Positions 8,643 to 17,182 of a stretch of 64,000 bases of DNA are shown here, piece after piece. The position numbers and the translations under genes are program-made. The notes under the pieces were generated by a model. It ran no database searches, was not told where the DNA came from, and saw nothing but the letters and a program-made list of their open reading frames with translations. Source of the DNA: DASXMT01 sp963803065 (GTDB lineage Bacteria; Actinomycetota; Acidimicrobiia; Acidimicrobiales; RAAP-2); the NCBI GenBank assembly GCA_963803065.1, contig CAWDKW010000004.1:310001-374000 (forward strand), in the 5' to 3' direction. Numbering within the stretch: the first letter of the stretch is position 1; each line of letters begins with the position of its first letter.

Positions 8643-8670
8643 CCACTGACCACTGACCACTGACCACTGG
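8636..8670 (+). repeat. 7-bp tandem repeat CCACTGA running through the mrp stop codon
   Basis: Four perfect copies of CCACTGA and a partial fifth (CCACTGG) run in tandem. The first copy supplies the TGA stop of mrp, so each further copy places a stop in a new frame. The outer ends (GTCCA / TGGAC) can pair weakly. No T-tract follows, so I do not call it a terminator. Confidence 0.85.
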
Positions 8671-8765
8671 ACAGAAGCTGATCGGCCTAGCGACTGGGCG
8701 TCGGTGGCGGGAGCGCGACAGTGCGCCGATGGGGATAGGGCATCGATGGGATCGTCGCCAATCGG

Positions 8766-10028
8766 TCAGGGTCGTCCGGCGACGCCCACACCGACGGGGA
8801 GCTTCGACGGGTCCCAGCCGAGCACGGCGACCGCCTGGGTGAACGCGAACCGGTCGGTCATCCCGGCCACGTACTCCACGCCGGCACGGAGCGCCTGAGG
8901 CTCACCGCCGCGGAGGCCCCCGCCGGCATCGGCCACGGACGGGATCCGGTTGGGGCGGTCTGCGTAGTGCTCGACCAGGGCCCGCAGGACGGCCACCACT
9001 GCCCCGTTCTGGGCCAGCGAGCTGGGGCGCAGATAGATGTGCTCGTAGTTGGCCCCTCGAAAGGCGGCCAGGGCGTCGGCCAAGTCCTCCCCCATGCCGA
9101 TGCGCCCGGTTCGGGCCACCGTCTCGACCACCCCGTCGATGAAAGCGCCGAGCTGCTGGCTCCGGCGTTCCCCGCAGCGCCGGCGGACCACGTCGGGGAG
9201 GACCGACGGGGTGACGATCCCGCTGGCCACTGCGTCCTCGAAGTCATGGCAGACGTAGGCAATCCGGTCTGCCCAGCTCACCACCTCACCCTCGGGGGTG
9301 GACGGCGCCGGGCGGGACCAGGAGTGGTTCCGGATCCCATCGATCGTCTCGGCGCACAGGTTGAACGGGTCCAAGGAGACCTCGGCGCCCCAGACGGCAT
9401 GATCGAAACCACCGTCGAGGTATGGCGAGAGGGCGTCCTCGCTGGCGTGACCACCAGGTCCGTGCCCGCAGTCGTGACCGAGGGCGATGGCCTCGGTGAG
9501 GGAGACGTTCAGTCGGCAGGCCCGGGCGATGCTGGTGGCCACCTGAGCGACCTCCAGGGCGTGGGTGAGCCGGGTGCGCTGGTGGTCGTCGGGGAACACG
9601 AACACCTGGGTCTTCCCGGCCAGACGGCGAAAGGCGGTGGCGTGCAGGATGCGGTCCCGGTCACGCTCGAAGCACGTCCTCCACCGATCGGGCTCCTCTG
9701 GCCGTGCTCGGTTGCCGGCTCCCCGGGCACGGGTGGCGCCGACGGCAAGCTGGGCTTCCTCGAGCTCCTCCCGCTGGTCCCGGTCAAAGGCGGCAACGCC
9801 CCGTGGCCCGGCTCTGGCGTGGCTGTCGGCGTGTGCGAACCTCGCGCCGTGATCGGGGAAGCCGACCATGGTGGACGCCCACCGGCGGTTCCGTTCGGTC
9901 TCGCCCCGTCGTCCGTCGCCGCCCTGCCGTCCGATCCCGCTCCGTGCTGTGCCCGCGCCTTCCCGGCGCTCGTCGTGTGGTCTCCCCTCGCCGTACGTCT
10001 CGTTCTCGCGATCGTTCTCGCCCAACAT
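8766..10028 (-). CDS. dgt: dGTPase-like HD-domain triphosphohydrolase
   Basis: 420 residues from the ATG at 10028. The core starts with RTCFERDRDRILHATAFRRL and has the HD metal residues in RLTHALEVAQ, ALGHDCGHGPGGH and SWADRIAYVCHDFEDA. Family members cleave dNTPs to nucleoside and triphosphate. The first 85 residues are low complexity (E, R, G) and may not all be translated; an ATG at 9869 leaves a more typical N-terminus. I favour 10028 because CACACT sits 6 bases before it, like other leaderless starts here. Convergent with mrp. Confidence 0.8.
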   Translation of the reverse strand: MLGENDRENETYGEGRPHDERREGAGTARSGIGRQGGDGRRGETERNRRWASTMVGFPDHGARFAHADSHARAGPRGVAAFDRDQREELEEAQLAVGATRARGAGNRARPEEPDRWRTCFERDRDRILHATAFRRLAGKTQVFVFPDDHQRTRLTHALEVAQVATSIARACRLNVSLTEAIALGHDCGHGPGGHASEDALSPYLDGGFDHAVWGAEVSLDPFNLCAETIDGIRNHSWSRPAPSTPEGEVVSWADRIAYVCHDFEDAVASGIVTPSVLPDVVRRRCGERRSQQLGAFIDGVVETVARTGRIGMGEDLADALAAFRGANYEHIYLRPSSLAQNGAVVAVLRALVEHYADRPNRIPSVADAGGGLRGGEPQALRAGVEYVAGMTDRFAFTQAVAVLGWDPSKLPVGVGVAGRP

Positions 10029-10147
10029 GTTCCCAGTGTGGCGCAACGGTGTGACGGAAGCGATGCGGGACGGGCGCTGTCTCGGACCTTGTATCGTCGG
10101 TGACAGCCGGCGGACCTGCCGGGGTCCTTCTGAGAGGAGCGTGCCAG

Positions 10148-10384
10148 GTGGACGTGCGTATCGGGATTGTCCAGTCGGTCAAGGAGCTCGACGTCGAGTT
10201 GGCCGAGGACACAGATCGTGACAAGGTCCTGGCCGAAATCGAAGAGGTTCTGTCCGGAGAGAACAGCATCTTGTGGCTGACGGACCGAAAGGGACGCCGG
10301 GTGGGGGTCCCCTCGGCCAAGGTCGCCTACGTCGAGGTCGACGCCCCGTCGACCGAACGACGGGTCGGTTTCGGGATCTCCTGA
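10148..10384 (+). CDS. DUF3107 family protein (78 aa)
   Basis: A small soluble protein, VDVRIGIVQSVKELDVEL... ending VEVDAPSTERRVGFGIS, matching the short DUF3107 family that I recall as actinobacteria-specific and of unknown function. The GTG start is supported by GAGAGGAG about 8 bases upstream; a TATCGT -10-like element lies near 10090. It precedes the two ArsA-like ATPases on the same strand. I do not know a biochemical role. Confidence 0.8.
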   Translation: MDVRIGIVQSVKELDVELAEDTDRDKVLAEIEEVLSGENSILWLTDRKGRRVGVPSAKVAYVEVDAPSTERRVGFGIS

Positions 10385-10557
10385 GACAACTCGGGACCTG
10401 CCGGATGGCCGAGGTGCTCGATTCGTCGGCCCACCCGACATCGGCCCACTCGAGATCGGCCCACCCGAGATCGGACCACAGCACTTCGACCCACACCGCT
10501 CCGACCTGGAGGGTTCCGAACCGGAGAGTTCGGACCCGGTGAGCTCCGGCCCGGTGA
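10385..10557 (+). repeat. Low-complexity spacer with short direct repeats
   Basis: The spacer before the first ArsA-like ATPase holds three or four degenerate copies of a TCGGCCCACYCGAGA-like unit, then two copies of CCCGGTGAGCTCCGG. A short open frame through it (10273-10542) continues the DUF3107 DNA out of frame and looks non-coding. No promoter or terminator is clear. Confidence 0.6.
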
Positions 10558-10575
10558 GCTCCGGACGTCACCAGC

Positions 10576-11514
10576 CTGCTCGACCTCAAGCTGCTGTTCG
10601 TCACGGGCAAGGGCGGCGTGGGAAAGACGACGGTGGCATCGGCCCTGGCCCTGCTCGCCTCGCAGCGGGGCAAGCGCGTCCTCATCAGCGAGGTGGACGC
10701 CAAAGGTGACGTCGCTGGGTTCTACGAGGCGAAGCCGACCAGGTTCAAGGAGCGAGAGCTCCTGCCCGGCCTCTTTGCCATGTCCATGGACACCGAGGCA
10801 TCGCTACGCGAGTACCTGAAGTTGCAACTTCGGATCCCGGTAGTGGGGCGGATCGGCCCGCTGGCCAAGGCGTTCGACTTCGTGGCCACCGCCGCCCCCG
10901 GGGTCCGGGAGATCCTCACCGTGGGGAAGCTCTGCTATGAGGTCCGAGAGGGGCACTACGACCTGGTGGTGGTGGATGCGCCGGCGGCGGGGCACATCGT
11001 CGGCCAACTCGCCGCCCCGCAGGCCATCAACGAGTTGGTCAAGGTCGGGCTCATTCGTTCGCAGACCGACTGGATGCTTCAGATCCTGTCCGACCCGGCC
11101 CAGACCGGTCTCGTGGCCGTGTGCACGCCCGAGGAGATGCCGGTCAACGAGACCATCGAGCTAGCCGACCGGATCCGCGAGGAAACGACCGTTCGGCTGT
11201 CGGCGGTGGTCGTGAACCGCGTCCTGCCCGAGCTCTTCGGCCGCCAGGAAGAGGCGGTGTTCGATGCGCTCCGCGCCACCGGGCCCTCTGAGGAGCTCGG
11301 CGAGCTGGTGGGCGGCGACGCCACCAAGGTCCTCAATGCGGCCACCTTGGCCGTGACCATGCGACGGACCCGGGCGACCCATCTGGAGCAGCTGCGGGCC
11401 GGGATCGACCCGTCGGTCCCGATGCTCTACCTGCCCTACCTGTTCACCCGGTACCACGGTTTGCGAACGACCAAGCAGGTGGCGGCGTCTCTGGGCGAGG
11501 AGCTCGGCTTCTGA
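10576..11514 (+). CDS. ArsA/Get3-like ATPase, first of a tandem pair
   Basis: About 312 residues. Walker A is TGKGGVGKTT, with a conserved VVVDAPAAGHIVGQL switch region and a C-terminal FTRYHGLRTTKQVAASLGEELGF. Tandem ArsA-like pairs occur in actinobacteria (Rv3679/Rv3680, BagAB, in Mycobacterium, from memory). The frame is open from 10558 but has no ATG, GTG or TTG before the P-loop; CTG at 10576 is a guess and gives LLDLKLLFVTGKGG. Two nearby GTGs (10539, 10554) are one base out of frame. The stop overlaps the ATG of the second ATPase (TGATG). Confidence 0.8.
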   Translation: MLDLKLLFVTGKGGVGKTTVASALALLASQRGKRVLISEVDAKGDVAGFYEAKPTRFKERELLPGLFAMSMDTEASLREYLKLQLRIPVVGRIGPLAKAFDFVATAAPGVREILTVGKLCYEVREGHYDLVVVDAPAAGHIVGQLAAPQAINELVKVGLIRSQTDWMLQILSDPAQTGLVAVCTPEEMPVNETIELADRIREETTVRLSAVVVNRVLPELFGRQEEAVFDALRATGPSEELGELVGGDATKVLNAATLAVTMRRTRATHLEQLRAGIDPSVPMLYLPYLFTRYHGLRTTKQVAASLGEELGF

Positions 11515-13207
11515 TGAGCGAGGACACGCCGCCCCGAGCTGCTGGTGACGTACCGCCCACGCCCGACGCAGGCGACGTGCCCCCCACGACGGCAGGTGCG
11601 GCAGGCGGCGTGCCGCCCGGGGCGGCAAGGGCCGGGGATGCAATCGAGACGGCGGCGACACCCACCAAGGCAGCCCCGAGCACTGAGGCTGCACCAAAGA
11701 GGCTGCACCAAAGAAGGCTGCGTCCAAGAAGGCTGCGTCCAAGAAGGCTGGGGCGAAAAGGGCTGCACCCCAGAGAGCAAGCCCGAAGAAGGCGACCCCG
11801 AAGAAGGCGGCCACGAAGAAGATCGTCACAGAACCTGCGTCGACCACAGAACTTGCGTCGTCGACCAAAGAACCAGGGTCGACAACCGCGGCGCCAGAGT
11901 CGGCCGAGCAGGCGCCGACGGGTCACCGGCTCGAGCTCGGTCGAAATGCCCGGCGGCTCCAGCCGGGAGCCGACGTCGCGACCGACTCGGGGTCGATCGA
12001 CGGGCTGTTGGCAGCCAAGGAGATCGTGATCGCGTGCGGCCCCGGGGGTGTGGGCAAGACGACCACGGCCGCCGCCGCTGCGGTGATGGCTGCAGTGCAA
12101 CAGGGCGGGAAGGTGCTGGTCCTCACCGTCGACCCGGCCAAGCGCCTGGCCGACGCCCTGGGGCTCGAAGGGATCGGCAACGCCGAGCGCCGGGTCCCCG
12201 ACGAGGCATTCCGCGCCAGCGGGATCAGGTCCCGGGGCGAGCTGTGGGTGGCCATGCTCGACACCAAGGAGTCATGGGACGCCCTCATCCGCCGGCACGC
12301 CCCCGACCGGCAGACCCGAGACGAGATCCTGGCCAATCCCCTCTACCAGAACATCTCGGGCCGCTTCGTCCAGAGCCACGACTACATCGCCATGGAGCGG
12401 CTGTACGAGATCCACTCCGAGGGGGACTACGACCTGATCGTGGTGGACACCCCGCCCACCCGCAACGCCCTGGACTTCTTGGACGCCCCCCAGCGCCTGG
12501 CCGACTTCTTCTCGTCCCGGCTCCTGCGCTGGCTCATCGTCCCCTACCGCTCGAGGCTGGTCAACGCAGCCACGAAGCCCTTCTACCAGATCGCCGACCG
12601 CATCCTCGGTACCCAATTTCTGGCCGACATCTCCGAGTTCTTCATCCTCTTTCAGTCGATGTACGACGGGTTCGTGGAACGAGCCGAGGCCGTGGGTCGT
12701 CTCCTGTCCGACCGGCGCACCACGTTCATGGTGGTGTCGACACTCGAAGCGGTCCCGCTCCGAGAGGCCGAGTTCTTCGCCCGAGAGCTCACCGATCGCC
12801 ATCTCCACCTCGGGGCCATCGTCTTGAACAAGGTGCTGCCCGGTTATCTCCGGGACCCGGGGGCGGCGGCCGTCGCCGAGACGATGAAGGAGCGTGCCCC
12901 CGAGCTCGCCGCTCGGCTGGCCTCGGCTGCCGCCGCAGGGCCGGACACCCCGGGGGCGGCCGGCTCTGGGCCGGATACGGCGGGGGCCCCTCCTGGCGGC
13001 GCGGTGCTGGGCGACGAGGACAACGTCAGGCGGGTGCTCACCGAGGTTGCCGAGAGCTTCCTCAACTTCCGGCTGGTGGCCATCCGGGAAGGTGAGGAGC
13101 GCGCTCACCTGGCCACCGCCCCCGAGGTCCTCGCCACCGTCCCCTTCTTCGACACCGACATCTACGACCTGGCCGGTCTGGTGCGCCTGGGCGAGCAGAT
13201 CTGGTAG
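11514..13207 (+). CDS. ArsA/Get3-like ATPase, second of the pair, with Lys/Ala-rich tail; frameshifted as read
   Basis: The ATG overlaps the upstream stop. The first ~62 codons (MSEDTPPRAAGDVPPTP...) are in one frame. After base ~11697 the coding sense moves to a frame giving KKAASKKAASKKAG and other histone H1-like repeats, then the ATPase core ACGPGGVGKTTTAAA (Walker A), VDTPPTRNALDFLDAP and a C-terminus ending ARLGEQIW-like (VRLGEQIW). The repeat unit at 11696-11701 reads AAGAG where its neighbour reads AAGAAG, so one A appears missing. A strict call in the downstream frame would begin only at TTG 12008. Probably one ATPase subunit with a basic disordered tail. Confidence 0.78.
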
Positions 13208-13326
13208 CTCCCGAACAGCCCCTCCGGGCAGTCCCGGGCAGCTCGCGGTCAGCCCCAGGTCCGCCCCGGGCCAGCCCCCCCAGGTCAGCCCCGGGAGCCA
13301 CGGGCGGCCGCTGCGGTCGGCTGCCG

Positions 13327-13332
13327 TACGAT
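13327..13332 (+). promoter_or_regulatory. -10 element of the O-methyltransferase gene (leaderless)
   Basis: TACGAT ends 6 bases before the ATG at 13339, so transcription would begin at or next to the start codon. No Shine-Dalgarno sequence is present. Confidence 0.55.
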
Positions 13333-13338
13333 GCAGCT

Positions 13339-13983
13339 ATGACCGACATCGTCGATCCCACCATCGAGGCCTACGCGGCCGCGCACACCACGTCCGCCCC
13401 GGCCTACCTGCACGAGTTGGCCGAGTACACCCGGTCGAACCTGGCCGCGCCGGGCATGATGGTGGGCAATCTGGAGGGACGGTTCCTGGAGCTGCTGGTC
13501 TTCGCCACCGGCGCCACCCGCATCCTGGAGATCGGCACGTTCAGCGGCTACTCGTCCCTGTCCATGGCGGCCGGGCTCGCCCCCGGCGGCAAGATCGTGA
13601 CCTGCGAGCTCGACCCAACCCATGCCGAGGTGGCGCAGCGGCACATCGCCGCCAGCCCGTATGCCGAGAGCATCGAAGTGCTGGTCGGTCCGGCCATGGA
13701 GTCCATCGCCGGGCTGCCCGGGCCATTCGACCTGGTGTTCATCGACGCCGACAAGACCGAGTACCTGGACTACTTCGAGGCTGTCTTCCCCAAGCTGGCG
13801 CCCCGGGGGTTGATCCTGGCCGACAACACCCTCTGGCACGGGCAGGTCGTCGACGCGAGCGACTCCTCGGCGGCCACCGAGGCGCTCCGAGCCTTCAACG
13901 AGCGGGTGGCAGACGACCCCCGGGTCGTCGCCGTCCAGACCACGGTGCGCGATGGTGTGACCCTCATCCGCCGAGCAGATTGA
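13339..13983 (+). CDS. SAM-dependent O-methyltransferase (family 3, CCoAOMT-like)
   Basis: 214 residues. The SAM-binding motif ILEIGTFSGYSSLSMA is near residues 61-76. The metal and catalytic region FIDADKTEYLDYF and the LADNTLWHGQVVD motif follow, as in cation-dependent O-methyltransferases. The substrate cannot be read from the sequence; bacterial members methylate catechol-type compounds or have unknown targets. Transcription probably starts at the ATG. The next gene begins 141 bases downstream on the same strand. Confidence 0.88.
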   Translation: MTDIVDPTIEAYAAAHTTSAPAYLHELAEYTRSNLAAPGMMVGNLEGRFLELLVFATGATRILEIGTFSGYSSLSMAAGLAPGGKIVTCELDPTHAEVAQRHIAASPYAESIEVLVGPAMESIAGLPGPFDLVFIDADKTEYLDYFEAVFPKLAPRGLILADNTLWHGQVVDASDSSAATEALRAFNERVADDPRVVAVQTTVRDGVTLIRRAD

Positions 13984-14124
13984 GACCGCCCCGATTCGTG
14001 CCCACCCGCAACGCTTGCTCGATCCTGTTGCCTGCTCGATCGCCTCGTCGCAGGCGCTCGATCGCGTCGCCGACTCGGCCCTGCCGCGGCACGTATTGCC
14101 GGCGATGAGCTGAAGGGACCCATC

Positions 14125-15018
14125 GTGCTCGATTACCACCTCCACCTCTGGCCCCACACCCAGCGTGATGCGGAGGCCACCGTGGAGCAGGTTGCCGCCT
14201 ACTGCGAGAAGGCCGTGATCGCCGGCGTGACCGAGATCGCCCTGACCGAGCACCTGTTTCGGTTCGTGCAGGCCGACAAACTGCTCCACGGCTTCTGGGA
14301 CGACCTGCCCGGCGAGGCACTCCGCCCTGGGATGGCGGCCTACTGGGATCATCATGCCCGCGTCGACCTCGACAGCTATGTCGAGGTCGTCGAGGCGGTA
14401 AAGGCGGAGGGGCTCCCGGTCGTGCTGGGCATGGAGGTCGACTACTACGAGGGGCGGATGGACGAGGTGGCCGGGCTCCTGGCCGATTACCCCTTCGACG
14501 TGCTGTTGGGATCGGTGCACTGGCTCGGGGCCTGGCGGTTCGACGTGCTGAACGACCCGTTGGTCATGGCCGAGTGGTCGGTGCGGGACATCGACCAGGT
14601 GTGGGACGAGTACACGCGGGCCATGGAGGAACTGGCGGCCTCGGGTGCCTGCGACGTCTATGCCCACCCCGACCTGGTGAAGGTGGCCGGGCATCTCCCT
14701 GCGGTCCCCGACGAGTTCTACGACCGGATGGCTGAGGCCGCCGCGTCGTCGGGAATGGCGGCCGAGGTCTCCTCGGCCGGCTGGCGCAAGCCGGTGGGGG
14801 AGGTGTACCCGGCTCCACCGCTGCTCCAGCGCTTCGTCGACCGCGGCGTCCCGCTGACCACCGCGTCGGACGCCCACAGCCTGCCTGATGTGGCCCACCG
14901 GGCCGGAGACCTTCGATCGCTCCTGGGCCAGGTGGGGGTGACCGAGCTCCGGGGGTTCCGGAAACGGCGGCCCCATGCCGTCGCGGTGTCTGATGGGCGC
15001 GCCCGGGGCGAGACCTGA
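14125..15018 (+). CDS. PHP-domain phosphatase, histidinol-phosphatase-like
   Basis: 297 residues with the PHP metal motifs in order: DYHLHLWPHT (HxH), TEHLF, GMEVDYYEG, GSVHWLG, HPDL, and DAHS near the C-terminus. HisK-type histidinol phosphatases have this layout, but no other his gene is nearby, so another phosphoester substrate is possible. GTG start at 14125, with GAAGGGA about 7 bases upstream. It lies 2 bases before the sensor kinase gene on the same strand, so they are probably co-transcribed. Confidence 0.8.
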   Translation: MLDYHLHLWPHTQRDAEATVEQVAAYCEKAVIAGVTEIALTEHLFRFVQADKLLHGFWDDLPGEALRPGMAAYWDHHARVDLDSYVEVVEAVKAEGLPVVLGMEVDYYEGRMDEVAGLLADYPFDVLLGSVHWLGAWRFDVLNDPLVMAEWSVRDIDQVWDEYTRAMEELAASGACDVYAHPDLVKVAGHLPAVPDEFYDRMAEAAASSGMAAEVSSAGWRKPVGEVYPAPPLLQRFVDRGVPLTTASDAHSLPDVAHRAGDLRSLLGQVGVTELRGFRKRRPHAVAVSDGRARGET

Positions 15019-15020
15019 CC

Positions 15021-16565
15021 GTGGCCACCCCTGCCGAGCTGGCGCTCGAGCGGACCGACCTGGTCGACGAGCAGCTGGCGCATCTGCAGCGGTTGTTGGG
15101 TACGTGGGGAATCCTCGCCGACCTGGCCTTTTCCGATCTGGTGCTGCTGGCGCCCATGGCCCCGAGCGCACCCCACCACCGGGCCGCCGGCCCCCTCTTG
15201 GTGGTCCTGGGCCAGATGCGCCCGTCCAACAGCGCCACGGTCGTCCAGCACGACCTGGTCGGTCAGACAGTGGGTGCGGCCGACTGGCCGCTGGTCACGG
15301 CCACCTTCAACTCTGGTGAACCCACCCGGGGCGAGATGCAGCTCGATCCGGCGGACGAGCCCGTGCGACTGCAGTGCATCCCCGTCCGCTGCGAGGGGAC
15401 GACCGTGGCCGTCCTGGCCCGGCTCTCGTCGGGGGCTGGGCGCCGCCCCGGTCACCTCGAGCGCACCTACCGGGACGTCTTTGACCGGTTCGCGGTGATG
15501 TTGGCCGAGTCGACCTTCCCTTTCCCGAGTGAGGAGCTCGGCACCGAGGAGGCCCCCCGCGTCGGTGACGGCATCGTCCTCGTCGATGAGGAGGGCCGTG
15601 TGCGGTATGCATCGCCCAACGCCACCAACGCCCTCCACCGCATGGGCATGTACTCGCAGATCGAGGGCCGCCGGCTCTACGACCTGGGGGTCGAGGAGTC
15701 GGCCATCGAGTGGGCCCTCGCCTCAGCCCTTCCTGTGGTCGAAGAGGTCGAGCGGCGGCCCGACGTCGTCGTGCTGCTCCACTGCATCCCGTTGCTGACC
15801 CAGGGGGACGTCACCGGGTGCCTGGTGCTCCTCCGCGACGTGACCGACCTACGTCGCCTCGACCGGCTGCTCCTGTCCAAGGACGCGGCCATCCGCGAGG
15901 TGCACCACCGGGTCAAGAACAACCTCCAGACCATCTCGGCCTTGCTCCGCCTGCAGGCCCGCAGGCTCGACCCTGGCGAGGGCCGGGTGGCCCTGTTCGA
16001 GGCGGAACGCCGGGTGCGGTCGATCAGCATCGTCCACGAGATCCTCTCCCGGGAACCGACCGACCAGGTCCCCTTCGACGAGATCGTGACGTCACTGATC
16101 CGCATGGCCGAGGACTCGGTCGTCCCACCCCTGCAGGTGAACTTCGGCGTGTACGGAGAGCTGGGCGATGTGCCCGCCGACGTCGCCACGCCGCTGGCCG
16201 TCGTGCTGGCCGAGCTGCTGCAGAACGCCGTGGAGCACGCCTTCTTGGGGGCCAAGGTGGGCGACGAAGACGGCGAGCCTGGCCCGGAGGCCGACCTGGA
16301 CCGGGCGCCGGCCACGGTGGGCCATATCGACCTTCGCCTGGAGAGCAAGGGTGGCCGTCTGATCGTCGAGGTCCGGGACGACGGCGCCGGGCTACCGGAC
16401 CGATTCGACATCGACCTGACGCAGAGCCTGGGCCTGTCCATCGTCCGGGACCTGGTGCGAAGTCAGCTCGGGGGCACCATCACCATGAGCGGACTTGGCG
16501 AGGGCCGTTCAGGGACCGTCGTCGCCCTCGATGTCCCCGTGGAGCACCCGCGTCAGGCCCGGTGA
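15021..16565 (+). CDS. pdtaS: PdtaS-type sensor histidine kinase
   Basis: 514 residues. An N-terminal GAF-like sensor domain (about 1-150), a PAS-like domain (about 175-280), then the HisKA_2 dimerisation motif REVHHRVKNNLQTISALLRLQ with phospho-acceptor His near residue 295. An HATPase domain follows (LAELLQNAVEHAF, DDGAGLP, LGLSIVRDLV). This is the architecture of PdtaS, the soluble partner of the antiterminator PdtaR. PdtaR is not adjacent here. GTG start 2 bases after the PHP gene. Confidence 0.87.
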   Translation: MATPAELALERTDLVDEQLAHLQRLLGTWGILADLAFSDLVLLAPMAPSAPHHRAAGPLLVVLGQMRPSNSATVVQHDLVGQTVGAADWPLVTATFNSGEPTRGEMQLDPADEPVRLQCIPVRCEGTTVAVLARLSSGAGRRPGHLERTYRDVFDRFAVMLAESTFPFPSEELGTEEAPRVGDGIVLVDEEGRVRYASPNATNALHRMGMYSQIEGRRLYDLGVEESAIEWALASALPVVEEVERRPDVVVLLHCIPLLTQGDVTGCLVLLRDVTDLRRLDRLLLSKDAAIREVHHRVKNNLQTISALLRLQARRLDPGEGRVALFEAERRVRSISIVHEILSREPTDQVPFDEIVTSLIRMAEDSVVPPLQVNFGVYGELGDVPADVATPLAVVLAELLQNAVEHAFLGAKVGDEDGEPGPEADLDRAPATVGHIDLRLESKGGRLIVEVRDDGAGLPDRFDIDLTQSLGLSIVRDLVRSQLGGTITMSGLGEGRSGTVVALDVPVEHPRQAR

Positions 16566-16673
16566 ACCAACCGGCCGCTCACCGACCGCTCACCGTTGGC
16601 GGAAACCGGTGCTGGCACCCGCGCCGTCAGTGAACTGGCTCTTCGCGAGGACGGTGCGGCAACCGACCGAGGG

Positions 16674-16988
16674 TCAAGAAGCGCGGCGACGGGCGGCCAG
16701 CCAGGCCTTGCGGAGCTTGCGTCGCTCCTCTTCGGACGTCCCACCCCACACGCCCGACTCCTGGTTGGTGGCCAGGGCGAAGTCGAGGCAGGGCTCGATG
16801 GCCTCACAGCCCCGGCACACTCGCTTGGCCGCCTCGATCTGGTCGACGGCCGGGCCGGTGGTGCCAATCGGAAAGAACAGGTCAGGCTCGGTATTCCTGC
16901 ATGCGGCAAGGTCGCGCCAGTCGTCCTCGTCCCATTCGACTGTGCGGTTCCAAACGAGGGCCACGTTGCTTCCTCCGCTCTCGGTCAT
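16674..16988 (-). CDS. WhiB-family Fe-S transcription regulator
   Basis: 104 residues. Four cluster cysteines are present (AACRN, then RVCRGCEAIEPCLDFA, the C-X2-C-X5-C block), followed by the GVWGGTSEEERRKLRK turn and basic tail. WhiB proteins bind a [4Fe-4S] cluster and act with the main sigma factor. Which WhiB class (1, 2 or other) cannot be settled by eye. Upstream lies a perfect CRP-type box, recalling whiB1 of Mycobacterium. It converges with pdtaS. Confidence 0.92.
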   Translation of the reverse strand: MTESGGSNVALVWNRTVEWDEDDWRDLAACRNTEPDLFFPIGTTGPAVDQIEAAKRVCRGCEAIEPCLDFALATNQESGVWGGTSEEERRKLRKAWLAARRRAS

Positions 16989-17004
16989 CCGAGCTTTTCC
17001 CCAT

Positions 17005-17020
17005 TGTGAACTCTTTCACA
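17005..17020. promoter_or_regulatory. Perfect CRP/FNR-type palindrome upstream of whiB
   Basis: TGTGAACTCTTTCACA matches TGTGA-N6-TCACA exactly. It starts 17 bases upstream of the whiB ATG. If the promoter at 17066-17094 is right, the site lies inside the 5' leader, where a bound CRP would more likely block than activate. Confidence 0.65.
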
Positions 17021-17065
17021 TAGCTCGGCGCCACGAGTCGCCGGCCATTCGGGGTTGTGCCTTCT

Positions 17066-17094
17066 AGAGTAACGACCGAGGTTGTAACGCGCAA
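17066..17094 (-). promoter_or_regulatory. Candidate promoter of whiB
   Basis: Read on the minus strand: TTGCGC (-35, 17094-17089), 17-base spacer, TACTCT (-10, 17071-17066). Spacing is ideal and the -10 fits TANNNT. The 5' leader would be about 70 bases. Confidence 0.45.
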
Positions 17095-17182
17095 GCAAAT
17101 TTCGGGTTGCCACCTGCGCAATTCGAGGCCGATCCGGCACCGATACGGGTAGACGTCGCGACCGGCGAGAACGGGGAGGACC

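Noticed and set aside
8636..8670. CCACTGA repeats as a CRISPR-like array or terminator
   Set aside because: Unit is only 7 bases with no spacers, and no stable stem or T-tract forms.
10273..10542. 89-codon frame overlapping the end of the DUF3107 gene
   Set aside because: Out of frame with the real gene and built from the low-complexity spacer; no ribosome site.
13285..15171. 628-codon minus-strand frame over the O-methyltransferase and PHP genes
   Set aside because: Mirror of two well-supported plus-strand genes; composition is typical of antisense frames.
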